Assembly (NCBI RefSeq): GCF_003635045.1
Contig: NZ_RBXT01000001.1
Coordinates: 248,001-312,000, forward strand
Source of the DNA: Terracoccus luteus
GTDB taxonomy: Bacteria; Actinomycetota; Actinomycetes; Actinomycetales; Dermatophilaceae
Reading direction: 5' to 3'
Length of the DNA stretch: 64,000 nucleotides
Of this stretch, positions 33,699 through 45,240 are shown piece after piece (position 1 is the stretch's first letter; the number at the start of each line of letters is the position of its first letter). The notes under the pieces were generated by a model that saw nothing but the letters and a program-made list of their open reading frames with translations, was not told the origin of the DNA and did not search any database. Position numbers and translations under genes: made by a program.

Positions 33699-34514
33699 TC
33701 AGGACGTCAGCCGACGCTGCACCTCCGTGCCGACGTCGGCCACCCAGCCGGCGAGGTCGAAGGCCTCGCCGGCCGGAGGTCCGTCCGGTCCGGCGACGAC
33801 GACCACCGGCACGGTCGTGACACCGACGGCGGCGTAGGCGCGCACGGTCTCGACGACCTCGTCGACACTCGAGTGCGCTTGCACGGTGGCGAAGTTGACG
33901 ACGTCGAAGCCGTCGAGGTGACCGCGGGCCTCGCGCACGCGGTCGAGCAGCCTGGCGGTCACGTCCGGCGTCTCCTCCCCGGTGAGGATGACCCCGTCGC
34001 CCAGCTCGCCGGCCACGGCCAGGGTCTTGGGCCGCTGCGCGCCCACGAGCACCGGGGGGGCCTCCTCCGGAGGCCAGTCAAGGGCGACGTCGTGCAGGTG
34101 CACGTAGCGGCCGTCGACGTCGAGGCGCTCGCCGTGCAGCAGCCGTCGCACCGCGTCGGTGTACTCGCGCAGCAGTGTCAGGGGCGAGGCCACCCGCGCC
34201 CCGACCTGACCCATCCAGTCGAGCACGCCGTGGCCGAGACCGGGTCGGAGCCGGCCCGGGAACATGCGCTCGACCGTGGCGAGCTCCATCGCCGTGATGG
34301 CGGCGTTGCGCAGCGGCACCGGCAGCAGACCGATGCCGACGGTCAGCCGCTGCGTCGCCGCGAGGGCCGCGGCGGCGGGGGCGAGCCCGCTCTCCTTGAA
34401 GCAGTCCTCCCACAGCCACAGCTGGGGGATGCCGGCCGCCTCGGTCGCGCGCGCCACGGCGAGCAGCGACTCCGGGGGCTGGTCGGGCGGGAAGATGACG
34501 CCGAAGGTGACCAT
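33699..34514 (-). CDS. LLM class (F420-dependent) oxidoreductase
   Basis: A 271-residue luciferase-like TIM-barrel protein. VTFGVIFPPDQPPESLLAVA at the start, LWLWEDCFKESGLAPAAAAL, VGIGLLPVPLRN, RLRPGLGHGVLDWMGQ and PPVLVGAQRPKTLAVAGELG fit the LLM family that in actinobacteria mostly uses coenzyme F420. Substrate unknown. A CACGAT box 6 bases before ATG 34514 on the complement may mark a leaderless start. It is convergent with gabT across 73 GC-rich bases in which I see no clear stem with a T tract. Confidence 0.88.
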   Translation of the reverse strand: MVTFGVIFPPDQPPESLLAVARATEAAGIPQLWLWEDCFKESGLAPAAAALAATQRLTVGIGLLPVPLRNAAITAMELATVERMFPGRLRPGLGHGVLDWMGQVGARVASPLTLLREYTDAVRRLLHGERLDVDGRYVHLHDVALDWPPEEAPPVLVGAQRPKTLAVAGELGDGVILTGEETPDVTARLLDRVREARGHLDGFDVVNFATVQAHSSVDEVVETVRAYAAVGVTTVPVVVVAGPDGPPAGEAFDLAGWVADVGTEVQRRLTS

Positions 34515-34583
34515 CGCCCCATCGTGCCCGACGCCGGTCGGGCCACGCCCCTCTTGGGCCGACGGTGTCGCGAGCCCGGTGGC

Positions 34584-35498
34584 TCAGGTGGGGTCGACCG
34601 GTGTGACGTCGGGCCGCTTGGCGCGGCGGTCGTCGCCCGACGAGCGCCCGGTGAGGCGGCGGTGCACCCACGGGCCGACGTACTCACGCGCCCACTGGGC
34701 GTTGGCCTGCAGCGCCTCGCGGCGGCCGATGGGCGGGGCGGGGTCGAGCGGCGTCTGCCAGTCGTCGGCAGCGGGGTGCCCGAGCGCGGCCAGGGCGGCG
34801 AGCGACACGCGGCGGTGCCCCTCGCTCGTCATGTGGATGCGGTCCTCCGACCACATGCGCCAGTCACGCAGCGCGCGCATGCCCCACTGGTCGACGACGT
34901 GGGCGCCGTGGCGCTGGGCGATGCTCCACACGTTCGCCGAGTGGACCGCGGCGCGACCCCGGGTGGCCTTGACGAGCGGCGCGTCGGCCGGGTCGACCGG
35001 CGTCGCCATGAGTACGTCGGCGCCGGTGGCGCGCACCCGGGCGACTGCACGCTCGAGCTCGGCGGCGAGGGCGTCGAGGTCGGCCTTGGGCCGCAGGATG
35101 TCGTTGCCGCCGCCGACGATGCTCACGAGGTCGGGGCTCAGGGCGAGGGCGTCGTCGAGCTGCGGTCCGACGACGTCGGCCAGCTTGCGGCCGCGCACGG
35201 CGAGGTTGGCGTAGCCGAACCCGGCTCCGGCCCCCTGGGTGATCTGCGACAGGTGGGCGGCGAGGCGGTCGGCCCAGCCGGCGAACTCCCCGTCGTGCAC
35301 GAGGGCGGGGTCGTCGTCGCACATGCCCTCGGTGAACGAGTCGCCGACGGCCACGTACCGCGTCCACACCCGTGGCGACGAAGGCGCCACGCCACCCGAG
35401 ACCGGCTGTGCCGCAGGCGTCCCCGCCGTCTCATGACGCTGCTCGCCGGGGGCGCCGGCCGCGTCGTGCCTGGGGAGGGTCGGGTCGGTCGGCGTCAC
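34584..35498 (-). CDS. SGNH/GDSL hydrolase
   Basis: A 304-residue lipase/esterase-like hydrolase. The four SGNH blocks are visible: block [12 protein letters not shown] (Ser about residue 53), block [10 protein letters not shown], block [14 protein letters not shown] and block [15 protein letters not shown] (Asp/His). The first 40 residues are Pro/Thr/Ala-rich and there is no signal peptide, so it is cytoplasmic. GTG 35498 overlaps the ung stop as GTGA, so it is co-transcribed with ung. The substrate is unknown. Confidence 0.9.
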   Translation of the reverse strand: MTPTDPTLPRHDAAGAPGEQRHETAGTPAAQPVSGGVAPSSPRVWTRYVAVGDSFTEGMCDDDPALVHDGEFAGWADRLAAHLSQITQGAGAGFGYANLAVRGRKLADVVGPQLDDALALSPDLVSIVGGGNDILRPKADLDALAAELERAVARVRATGADVLMATPVDPADAPLVKATRGRAAVHSANVWSIAQRHGAHVVDQWGMRALRDWRMWSEDRIHMTSEGHRRVSLAALAALGHPAADDWQTPLDPAPPIGRREALQANAQWAREYVGPWVHRRLTGRSSGDDRRAKRPDVTPVDPT

Positions 35499-36172
35499 GT
35501 GAGCCTCCAGTCGATGGGCTGCCCACCCTGGGCGACGAGCAGGTCGTTGGCACGGCTGAAGGGCCGCGACCCGAAGAAGCCGTTGCTCGCCGACAGCGGC
35601 GAGGGATGCGCGCTCTCGACCCGCGGGACGTCGCCGAGCAGACGCCCGAGCGTCTGCGCCTGCTTGCCCCAGAGGATCGCCACGAGCGGACCGCCCCGCG
35701 CGGCAAGCGCCGAGATGGCGTGGTCGGTCACCGTCTCCCAGCCCTTGCCCTGGTGGCTGGCGGACCGGCCGGGCTGCACGGTGAGCACGCGGTTGAGGAG
35801 CATCACCCCGGCGTCCGACCACGGGGTGAGGTCGCCGTTCCCGGGGGTCGGCAGGCCGAGGTCGGTCCCGAGCTCGCGGTAGATGTTCTGCAGCGACCGC
35901 GGGACGGGCCGTACGTCGGGGGCGACGCTGAAGCTCAGCCCGACGGGGTGCCCGGGGGTGGGGTAGGGGTCCTGCCCGACGACGAGCACCTGCACGTCCT
36001 CGAAGGGCCGCCCGAAGGCGCGCAGCACGTGCTCGCCGGCCGGCAGGTAGCCCCGTCCGGCCGCGACCTCGGCGCGAAGGAACTCGCCCATCGCCGCGAC
36101 GGTGTCGGCGACCGGCTCGAGGGCGGGGAGCCAGCTCGGGTGCACGAGGTCGGCGAGGGGGCGGGCGGGCAC
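35495..36172 (-). CDS. ung: uracil-DNA glycosylase, family 1
   Basis: A 225-residue UDG that removes uracil from DNA. Catalytic motif [20 protein letters not shown] (Asp of the water-activating GQDPYP, about 66-71), [26 protein letters not shown] and the minor-groove loop [11 protein letters not shown] are all intact. The GTG at 36172 is preceded by TAGCGT with a 6-base gap, a leaderless arrangement. It is divergent from nagA. Confidence 0.95.
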   Translation of the reverse strand: MPARPLADLVHPSWLPALEPVADTVAAMGEFLRAEVAAGRGYLPAGEHVLRAFGRPFEDVQVLVVGQDPYPTPGHPVGLSFSVAPDVRPVPRSLQNIYRELGTDLGLPTPGNGDLTPWSDAGVMLLNRVLTVQPGRSASHQGKGWETVTDHAISALAARGGPLVAILWGKQAQTLGRLLGDVPRVESAHPSPLSASNGFFGSRPFSRANDLLVAQGGQPIDWRLT

Positions 36173-36235
36173 CGGCCCACGCTACCGCCGCCCGTCGAGG
36201 GGCCGTCGTCGCCTCCCGGTGGGAGACTGCCCGCG

Positions 36236-37534
36236 ATGGTCCAGCCACCCGCCGCCACCCCGTCCGAGCCGTCGTCCCAGTCGTCGTCCGCGCCGTCGGC
36301 CCACCCCGCCGCCGACCCGCCCCGTGGCCACCGGCGCGACGACCGTGGCCGCGAGCTGCGCTACCTGCGCGGGAGCGCCGTCGTCGGTGACGTCGTCGTC
36401 CCCGACGCCCTCGTCGTCCTCGAGGGGGAGCGGGTCGTCGAGGTCCGCCGACTCGAGACCGCGCGCGGCGCGGACGGGTCACCCGACGAGGATGCCGTGA
36501 CGGCCGCAGCCGAGCGTGTGCGCGGCACGATCGTCCCCGGGTGCGTCGACCTGCACTGCCACGGCGGCGGGGGCACCGCCTTCACCGACCTCGACGCCGG
36601 GGCTGCGGCCGCCGCTGCCCGCCACCAGCACGGTCGGGGCAGCACGAGCCTGCTCGCCAGCCTCGTCACGCTCGCCCCCGACGACCTGCTGCGGGGCGTC
36701 GAGGTGCTCGCCGACCTCGCCGACGACGGTCTCGTCGACGGCATCCACCTCGAGGGCCCGTGGCTCGCCGAGGCCCGCTGCGGTGCCCACGACCCGGCCC
36801 TGCTGCGCGACGCGGACCGGTCCGAGGTGGCCCGCCTGCTCGAGGCCGGGCGGGGACACGTCCGCCAGGTCACCGTCGCCCCCGAGCGACGCCACGGCCT
36901 CGAGCTCGTGCGCTGGCTCGTCGAGGGCGGGGTGCACGCGGCGATCGGCCACACGACCGCGACGTACGCGCAGGCGTCGGAGGCCGTCGCCGCCGGGGCC
37001 GAACTCGCCACCCACCTCTTCAACGGCATGGACCCCTGGCACCACCGCGAGCCCGGCACGGTGCCGGCGGCGCTCGCGGCCGCCGCCCGGGGTGAGCTCG
37101 TCGTCGAGCTCGTCGCCGACGGCACCCATCTCGCCGACGAGACGGTCGCGGCCGTCGTGCAGCTCGTCGGGGTGGGCCGCGTGGCCTTCGTCTCCGACGC
37201 CATGGCCGCAGCCGGGGTCGGCGACGGGCGGTACGTGCTCGGCGGGCTCGACGTCGTCGTCGACGGCGGGGTCGCGCGCCTGGCCGCCGGGCCCGATGGC
37301 GCGCCCGGGGCCATCGCCGGCGGTACCGGCCACGTGGCCGAGCTCGTGGCCCGCGCCGTGTCCCACGGCCTGACGCTGCCGGATGCCGTGGCCTGCGGGT
37401 CGCGCACCCCCGCGGCCCTGCTCGGGCTGCCCGACCGCGGTACGCTCGCCCAGGGCAGCCGCGCCGACCTGCTCGTGCTCGACGACGACCACCGGGTGAC
37501 CCGCGTGATGCGGCGGGGGCGCTGGCTAGGCTGA
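36236..37534 (+). CDS. nagA: N-acetylglucosamine-6-phosphate deacetylase
   Basis: A 432-residue amidohydrolase. VPGCVDLHCHGGGGTAFTDL has the H-x-H of the barrel start, GIHLEGPWL has the metal-binding Glu, IGHTTATYAQ and HLFNGMDPWHHREPG carry further His ligands and substrate contacts, and VSDAMAAAGVGDG has the catalytic Asp. It makes glucosamine-6-phosphate plus acetate. The N-terminal 45 residues are Ser/Pro/Ala-rich and extra to the family. The GlcNAc kinase and importer lie about 8 kb away, with no nagB in the window. The HAD gene follows 5 bases later. Confidence 0.92.
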   Translation: MVQPPAATPSEPSSQSSSAPSAHPAADPPRGHRRDDRGRELRYLRGSAVVGDVVVPDALVVLEGERVVEVRRLETARGADGSPDEDAVTAAAERVRGTIVPGCVDLHCHGGGGTAFTDLDAGAAAAAARHQHGRGSTSLLASLVTLAPDDLLRGVEVLADLADDGLVDGIHLEGPWLAEARCGAHDPALLRDADRSEVARLLEAGRGHVRQVTVAPERRHGLELVRWLVEGGVHAAIGHTTATYAQASEAVAAGAELATHLFNGMDPWHHREPGTVPAALAAAARGELVVELVADGTHLADETVAAVVQLVGVGRVAFVSDAMAAAGVGDGRYVLGGLDVVVDGGVARLAAGPDGAPGAIAGGTGHVAELVARAVSHGLTLPDAVACGSRTPAALLGLPDRGTLAQGSRADLLVLDDDHRVTRVMRRGRWLG

Positions 37535-37539
37535 GCGCC

Positions 37540-38256
37540 GTGACCGAGAGCGCCCCGACCCCATCCGTGCGCGACGCCGAGGGCGTGGCCGGAGCCGAGG
37601 GGCGCCGACCCCGCTGGCCCGTCGCCGTCTTCGACCTCGACGGCACGCTCGCCGACACGATCGGGCTCATCGTGGCCAGCTACCAGCACGCCTTCCGCAC
37701 GGTCGTGGGGCGCGAGGAGGACGAGGCGGTCATCCGCTCGTGGATCGGGCGACCGCTCATCCAGGCCTTCGCCGACCACTCGCCCGAGCACGCCGACGCG
37801 CTCTACGCGACGTACCTGCGCTGGAACACCGACAACACCGAGCGGCTCATCGCCGGGTTCGACGGCGCCCGTGAGGTGCTCGCCGACCTGCGCGCGGCCG
37901 GGGTGCGGGTGGCCGTCGCCACGTCCAAGCGCACGGAGTCGGCGCGCCAGGCCATGGCCATCCTCGGTCTGGACGAGCACGTCGAGGTCCTCGTGGCCAT
38001 GGAGGACACCGAGCGGCACAAGCCCGACCCGACCCCGCTGCTGCTGGCCCTCGAGCGGCTGCGCCACAGCGACCCGGCCGACGCCGTCTACGTCGGTGAC
38101 GCCGTCGTCGACGTGCTCGCCGGCAAGGCGGCCGGCATGAGCACGGTGGCGGTCACCTGGGGGGCCGGCGTGCGCGACGCGCTCGACGGCATCCGGCCGA
38201 CCGAGGTCGTCACGACCACCGCGCAGCTGCGCGACGTCCTGCTGCCCGCCGGCTGA
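37540..38256 (+). CDS. HAD family phosphatase
   Basis: A 238-residue haloacid-dehalogenase-type phosphatase, of the phosphoglycolate phosphatase/PpaX kind. Motif I is VFDLDGTLADT (nucleophile Asp and general acid Asp), motif II VAVATSKR, motif III the Lys in ERHKPDPTPL, and motif IV AVYVGDAVVDVLAGKAAG. Its cap is helical (C1 type). TAGGCT ends 7 bases before the GTG, so it may be transcribed on its own as well as from nagA. The natural substrate is uncertain. Confidence 0.9.
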   Translation: MTESAPTPSVRDAEGVAGAEGRRPRWPVAVFDLDGTLADTIGLIVASYQHAFRTVVGREEDEAVIRSWIGRPLIQAFADHSPEHADALYATYLRWNTDNTERLIAGFDGAREVLADLRAAGVRVAVATSKRTESARQAMAILGLDEHVEVLVAMEDTERHKPDPTPLLLALERLRHSDPADAVYVGDAVVDVLAGKAAGMSTVAVTWGAGVRDALDGIRPTEVVTTTAQLRDVLLPAG

Positions 38257-38298
38257 GACCCACCCGCGCCGGCCGGCTGAGCGACGACCGGGCGCCCG

Positions 38299-38724
38299 TC
38301 ACCACGAGCAGAGGCAGAACGGGTGGCCGACGGGATCGGCGTAGACCACGAAGGTGGCGTCCGCGGCATCCGCGTCGGGGTCGCCCAGCGGCCGGGCGCC
38401 CAGAGCGACGGCCCGCTCGTGCGCCGCCGGCAGGTCGTCGACGTAGAGGTCGAGGTGCAGCTGCTGCGGCACCGGCCCGTCCGGCCACGTCGGCGCGACG
38501 AAGCCGGCGGCGCGGTGGAAGCCGAGGGCCACCCCGCCCCCCGGGGGGTCGAGGGTGACGGCCCCGCCCTCCTGTTCCGCCTCGGGCGAGGCCCGCGGCA
38601 GGGGCCACTCGAGCAGGGCGGCGTAGAACGTGGCCAGCGCCCGGGGGTCGGGGCAGTCGAGCACGACGCTGTCGAGCCGGGGCACGGCCCCGGAGGGTCG
38701 GGTGCGGGGGACACAGTCGGTCAT
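38299..38724 (-). CDS. VOC family protein
   Basis: A 141-residue glyoxalase/bleomycin-resistance-like protein: LDSVVLDCPDPRALATFYAA (N-terminal module), then QLHLDLYVDDLPAAHERAV and FVVYADPVGHPFCLCSW (C-terminal module). These VOC proteins with a CLC-like C terminus are common in actinobacteria and of unknown function. GAGAGG lies before the ATG at 38724. It is convergent with the HAD gene and divergent from the decarboxylase. Confidence 0.87.
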   Translation of the reverse strand: MTDCVPRTRPSGAVPRLDSVVLDCPDPRALATFYAALLEWPLPRASPEAEQEGGAVTLDPPGGGVALGFHRAAGFVAPTWPDGPVPQQLHLDLYVDDLPAAHERAVALGARPLGDPDADAADATFVVYADPVGHPFCLCSW

Positions 38725-38824
38725 CGGGTCGCCTCTCGTGAGGGTGGGCGCACCCTACGACGGCCGGCCGGCGACGACCACCCCGCGCACCGCCGGCACG
38801 GGTGTCAGGCCCTACCATCTGCCC

Positions 38825-40195
38825 GTGCACAGCTTCGACAAGGATGCCGACGCCGCCGCGGTCGACGCCGTCCTCGACTACGCCCGCGAGCGGTTGCTCA
38901 TGGACCCCGTACCCCTCGACCGGTCGCGCTCCGAGAGCGAGCTCGTCGAGATGGTCGGCCAGACCATCACCGCCGAGGGCCTCGGTCACGACCGCACGAT
39001 GGAGCTCTTCGTCGACACCCTCGCCCAGGCGTGCTTGTCGACCGACCACCCCGGCTACCTCTCCTTCATCCCCTGCGCCCCGACGCGTGAGGCCGCCGCC
39101 TTCGACGTCGTCGTCGGCGCCTCGTCGATCTACGGCGGCTCGTGGCTCGAGGGCGCCGGCGCCGTCTACGCCGAGAACCAGACGCTGCGCTGGGTCGCAG
39201 ACCTCGCGGGGATGCCGCAGAGCGCGGGCGGCGTGTTCGTGCCCGGCGGCACGGTCGGCAACCTCTCGGCTCTCGTCGCCGCCCGCCACACGGCGCGTGC
39301 GCGGGCGCTCGCCTCGGGCAGCGGCGACCGCCCGTACCGGATCGCCGCGACCGACAACGCCCACTCCTCCGTCGTGTCGATGGCGGCGGTCATGGACGCC
39401 GAGGTCGTCGGAGTCCCCGTCGACGACCTGCTGCGGATGACCGGCCCCGCCCTGCGACGTGTCGTCGAGGAGCACGGCCCCGAGACCTTCTTCGCCGTCG
39501 TCGCCACGAGCGGTACGACGAACTTCGGCGTCGTCGACGACCTCGCGGGTGTCGCCGAGGTCTGTCGCGAGTTCGGCATCTGGTTCCACGTCGACGGCGC
39601 CTACGGCGGCGCGGGGCTGGCGGCCCCGTCGGTGCGGCCGCTCTTCGACGGCATCGAGCACGCCGACTCCTTCATCGTCGACCCCCACAAGTGGCTCTTC
39701 GCGCCCTTCGACTGCTGCGCCCTGCTCTACCGCGAGCCCGAGCTCGCCCGGGCCGCGCACACCCAGCACGCCGGGTACCTCGACGTGCTCACCGCCTCGC
39801 CCGAGTGGAACCCGACCGACTACTCGATCGGCCTCACCCGTCGTGTGCGCGGTCTGCCGCTGTGGTTCTCGCTCGCGGTGCACGGCACCGACGCCTACGT
39901 CGAGGCCATCGAGAGCACCCTCGCGGTGACCCGGCACGCCGCGGCCGAGATCGAGCGCCGCCCCTACCTCGAGCTCGTGCGCGACCCCGACCTGTCCGTC
40001 GTCGTCTTCCGCCGCCACGGGTGGTCGCCCGCCGACTACCAGGCGTGGACCGACCGCATGCTCGAGGACGACTTCGCCTTCGTCGTGCCGACGACCTTCC
40101 GCGGAGAGGTGCTGACGCGCTTCGCGGTCGTCAACCCGATGACGACGAAGGAGCACGTCTCCGCGATCCTCGACACGATGGCCCCGTTGTCCTGA
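38825..40195 (+). CDS. group II PLP-dependent amino-acid decarboxylase family protein
   Basis: A 456-residue aspartate-aminotransferase-fold enzyme of the glutamate/aromatic-amino-acid decarboxylase group. The PLP Lys is in SFIVDPHKWLFAPFDC, the cofactor-stacking region in FHVDGAYGGAGL, and the N-terminal YLSFIPCAPTREAAAFDVV carries substrate-contact residues. Substrate is not assigned. The GTG is chosen because TACCAT (38813-38818) ends 6 bases before it with no ribosome site, which suggests a leaderless transcript. Confidence 0.88.
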   Translation: MHSFDKDADAAAVDAVLDYARERLLMDPVPLDRSRSESELVEMVGQTITAEGLGHDRTMELFVDTLAQACLSTDHPGYLSFIPCAPTREAAAFDVVVGASSIYGGSWLEGAGAVYAENQTLRWVADLAGMPQSAGGVFVPGGTVGNLSALVAARHTARARALASGSGDRPYRIAATDNAHSSVVSMAAVMDAEVVGVPVDDLLRMTGPALRRVVEEHGPETFFAVVATSGTTNFGVVDDLAGVAEVCREFGIWFHVDGAYGGAGLAAPSVRPLFDGIEHADSFIVDPHKWLFAPFDCCALLYREPELARAAHTQHAGYLDVLTASPEWNPTDYSIGLTRRVRGLPLWFSLAVHGTDAYVEAIESTLAVTRHAAAEIERRPYLELVRDPDLSVVVFRRHGWSPADYQAWTDRMLEDDFAFVVPTTFRGEVLTRFAVVNPMTTKEHVSAILDTMAPLS

Positions 40196-40298
40196 GGCCC
40201 TGCGCGGGTCGGCTGGGGCCGCTGTGACCCCTGTGACGGACGGGGTCGGATGCCGGTCGGCCGGCCGGGCGAGCGAGCTCGTGCCGGTCGGGGCGGCG

Positions 40299-40328
40299 AA
40301 TGACACCCGTGTCATTACCGTCTATCGT
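40299..40328 (+). promoter_or_regulatory. promoter with palindromic operator upstream of the DUF3263 gene
   Basis: AATGACAC-CC-GTGTCATT (40299-40316) is a perfect 8-base inverted repeat. It overlaps the likely -35 ATGACA (40300-40305), spaced 17 bases from TATCGT (40323-40328). The start codon is at 40373 with GAGG before it. The regulator is unknown. Confidence 0.55.
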
Positions 40329-40372
40329 GGGCTCGCAAGCAGCAGGGCGAGGACGGGACGGACGAGGCGCCG

Positions 40373-40669
40373 ATGAGTACAGAGCAGGCCGTGACGCACG
40401 ACCAGACGGGCGCCGGTACCTCCCTCAGCGACCGCGACCGCGAGATCATCGCCTTCGAGCGACAGTGGTGGAAGTACGCCGGCTCGAAGGAGCAGGCGAT
40501 CAAGGAGCTCTTCGACATGAGCTCGACCCGGTACTACCAGGTGCTCAACGCGCTGCTCGACAACCCCGACGCGCTCGCCGCCGACCCGATGCTCATCAAG
40601 CGGCTGCGCCGCATGCGGGCCAGCCGCCAGCGGGCGCGCACGAGCCGCCGCCTCGGCATCAACGTCTGA
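40373..40669 (+). CDS. DUF3263 protein
   Basis: A 98-residue protein with the DUF3263 core LSDRDREIIAFERQWWKYAG, KEQAIKELFDMSSTRYYQVL and NALLDNPDALAADPMLIKRL followed by an Arg-rich tail. The helical core resembles a small sigma-like/HTH DNA-binding fold and the tail is strongly basic, so DNA or RNA binding is plausible. The family is confined to actinobacteria and its function is unknown. A perfect palindrome overlaps its promoter. Confidence 0.93.
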   Translation: MSTEQAVTHDQTGAGTSLSDRDREIIAFERQWWKYAGSKEQAIKELFDMSSTRYYQVLNALLDNPDALAADPMLIKRLRRMRASRQRARTSRRLGINV

Positions 40670-40700
40670 CGCGGTCCGTCCGGCGCCCGGCCTCGACGCC

Positions 40701-40747
40701 GAACCGTTGAACCGCCGCTCAACCGCTGAACCGCCGCTGAACCGCGG
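40701..40747. repeat. 19-base tandem repeat upstream of the GNAT gene
   Basis: Two 19-base units (40701-40719 and 40720-40738) differ at two positions, and a partial third follows. Each unit contains two AACCG blocks, so AACCG appears five times at alternating 8 and 11 base intervals. It lies 46-92 bases before the GNAT start and could be an operator array or a simple expansion. Confidence 0.7.
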
Positions 40748-40792
40748 TGCCACGTCCGGCGCGGGCCGCACCGTGCGTGGTCTACTGCACGC

Positions 40793-41257
40793 ATGACCGA
40801 GGCGAGCATCCGCCGAGCCGGGACCGCCGACGCCTTCGTCGTCGCCGCGCTGCACCTCCAGCTGGCCCGTGACCTCGGCGCGACACCGGAGCCGGGCTAC
40901 CTCGACCGGTTCGCCGACGCCTGGCTGCGCGACCGACCCGACCGCCCGACGTGGATCGCCGAGAGCGACGGCCAGCACGCCGGCATCCTGCTCGCCCGTC
41001 GGCTGCGGAGCCTGCCGTGGCCGCACCGCACCGACACGAGCCGGCTGCACGTCGAGGCCTTCTTCGTGGCGACCGCCCACCGGCGCCGGGGCACCGGCCG
41101 CGCCCTGCTCGAGGGGGCCGTGGAGTGGGCGCGCACGACCGAGGTGACCGGCATCCACCTCGCGGCCCCCGACCCCGCAGCCGCGGCGGTGGCCCGCTCC
41201 GCCGGTTTCGTCACCGACGACGGCCACGTGCGCTTCGACCTTGCGGGCGCCCGGTGA
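40793..41257 (+). CDS. GNAT family N-acetyltransferase
   Basis: A 154-residue acetyltransferase. IRRAGTADAFVVAALHLQLA opens the fold, HVEAFFVATAHRRRGTGRALL (about 85-105) is the acetyl-CoA-binding motif A, and AAPDPAAAAVARSAGFV is motif B. The acceptor is unknown. TCTACT ends 6 bases before the ATG, so the message may be leaderless. Confidence 0.88.
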   Translation: MTEASIRRAGTADAFVVAALHLQLARDLGATPEPGYLDRFADAWLRDRPDRPTWIAESDGQHAGILLARRLRSLPWPHRTDTSRLHVEAFFVATAHRRRGTGRALLEGAVEWARTTEVTGIHLAAPDPAAAAVARSAGFVTDDGHVRFDLAGAR

Positions 41258-41291
41258 CGCGACCGACCGACCGGCACGACGGGGGTGCGAC

Positions 41292-41789
41292 GTGCCCCAG
41301 GTGACCGCCGACGCGTGGGCCCCCGTGCCGCCCGAGACCGCCTTCGCGGTGTCGCAGACGACCGGGGAGGTGCGGCTGCGCTGGGACCCGTTCATCCGGC
41401 GGCAGCAGCTCGTCGACGCCCACCGCCCCGGCAAGGGCGTGCACACGCTGACGTGGGCGCGTGTCGGGCCGCGCATGGAGAGCGTCTACGTCAGCTACCG
41501 GCCGCCGACGAGCGTCGGGATGACGATGGTGACGGGTCCGTGGTTCTTCGCCTCGTTCGGCGGTGGCTGGCGCTTCACACCCGAGACCGTCGACGGGGTG
41601 GCGGGCACCCGCGCGTCGTGGAAGTACACGTACTCCGTGCGGCCCGGGTGGCTGGCGCCGGTGGCGCACCCGATCGGGCAGTGGCTGCTCGGCCGGGAGA
41701 TCCGCGCCCGCATCGCCGCGTTCACCCGGGCGTGCGAGGACCCGGTCGTGCTGGCCGCGGTGGCTGTCGACGGGCCGTCAGGGCCCTGA
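41292..41789 (+). CDS. SRPBCC (polyketide cyclase-like) protein
   Basis: A 165-residue START/Bet v 1-like protein: PVPPETAFAVSQTTGEVRLR, WARVGPRMESVYVSYRPPTS, VTGPWFFASFGGGWRFTPET and TRASWKYTYSVRPGWLAPVA. Such proteins bind hydrophobic molecules; the ligand is unknown. GTG 41292 is preceded by GGGGG. Its stop overlaps the following metallo-beta-lactamase start (TGATG), so the two are coupled. Confidence 0.82.
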   Translation: MPQVTADAWAPVPPETAFAVSQTTGEVRLRWDPFIRRQQLVDAHRPGKGVHTLTWARVGPRMESVYVSYRPPTSVGMTMVTGPWFFASFGGGWRFTPETVDGVAGTRASWKYTYSVRPGWLAPVAHPIGQWLLGREIRARIAAFTRACEDPVVLAAVAVDGPSGP

Positions 41790-42643
41790 TGGCGCGGTCG
41801 GGCTTCGTCGAGGTGGCCGACCGGGTGCTCGTGGCCCGGTACCCGCAGTGGGACGTCAACGTCGGGCTCGTGCTGGGCCGTGACGGCGCCGTCGTCGTCG
41901 ACACGCGGGCCGCCGACACCCAGGGCCGCGAGGTGCTCGCCGACCTCGAGCGGCTCGGGCGGGGCATCGTCGTCACCCACGTCGTCAACACCCACGTGCA
42001 CTTCGACCACACCTTCGGCAACGCGGCCTTCGAGTCGGCGACGGTGCACGCGCACGACAACGTGGGGCGCACGTTCGAACGCGACGCCGTGCGCATCAAG
42101 GCCGAGTTCCGGGCCGACCCGGGTGACGCGCCGGAGTACGGCTACACCGCGCAGGACGCCGCCGACGTCCTCGCGACGACGGTGCGCGGGCCCGACGCGA
42201 CCTTCGGCGGCAGCGCCACCATCGACCTCGGCGACCGGGTCGTCACGCTGGCCTACGGCGGTCGCGGTCACACCGACGGTGACATCGCCGTCGTCGTGCC
42301 CGACACCGGCGCGGTCTTCCTCGGCGACCTCGTCGAGGAGAGCGCCCACCCCTCGTTCGGCGGCGACTGCTGGCCGCTCGAGTGGGCCGACACGTTGGCC
42401 GCGCACCTCGAGCGGGTCGGGCCGGGAACGGTCGTCGTCCCCGGCCACGGGCGGCCGGTCGACAGCGCGTTCGTCGAGGCGCAGCGCCGCGACATCGCCG
42501 CCGTGGCTGAGGTCGTGCGCGAGCGGTTCCAGGCCGGGATGCCGGTCGAGCAGGCCGTGCGCGAACCCGACGACCGCCTGCCGTACCCGGTGTCGTGGCT
42601 CGCGGATGCCGTCCGGCGCGGGTACACCCAGCAGCGCCGCTGA
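41789..42643 (+). CDS. MBL-fold metallohydrolase
   Basis: A 284-residue metallo-beta-lactamase-fold hydrolase. The metal motif is NTHVHFDHTFGN (H-x-H-x-D-H, about 67-78), GRGHTDGDIAVVVP supplies the next His, FLGDLVEESAHPSF the bridging Asp and VVPGHGRPVD the last His. It is similar to glyoxalase II/cyclase-type members; substrate unknown. It shares an overlapping start with the SRPBCC gene. A nest of inverted repeats begins right at its stop codon. Confidence 0.9.
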   Translation: MARSGFVEVADRVLVARYPQWDVNVGLVLGRDGAVVVDTRAADTQGREVLADLERLGRGIVVTHVVNTHVHFDHTFGNAAFESATVHAHDNVGRTFERDAVRIKAEFRADPGDAPEYGYTAQDAADVLATTVRGPDATFGGSATIDLGDRVVTLAYGGRGHTDGDIAVVVPDTGAVFLGDLVEESAHPSFGGDCWPLEWADTLAAHLERVGPGTVVVPGHGRPVDSAFVEAQRRDIAAVAEVVRERFQAGMPVEQAVREPDDRLPYPVSWLADAVRRGYTQQRR

Positions 42644-45132
<2,489 letters not shown>

Positions 45133-45178
45133 GCCCCGCCACCCGCTGTACCTGAGCTCGCAGCAGTACCAGCACGAT

Positions 45179-45213
45179 CCGAAGGGCGGCTCCCGTGGGG
45201 GGCCGCCCTTCGG
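45179..45213 (+). terminator. groEL terminator
   Basis: Perfect 12-base arms (45179-45190 and 45202-45213) with an 11-base loop lie 46 bases after the groEL stop, GC-rich, without a long T run. It also faces the convergent kinase gene. Confidence 0.75.
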
Positions 45214-45240
45214 CGTGTCCGGATGCCGGCCAGCCGGCTC

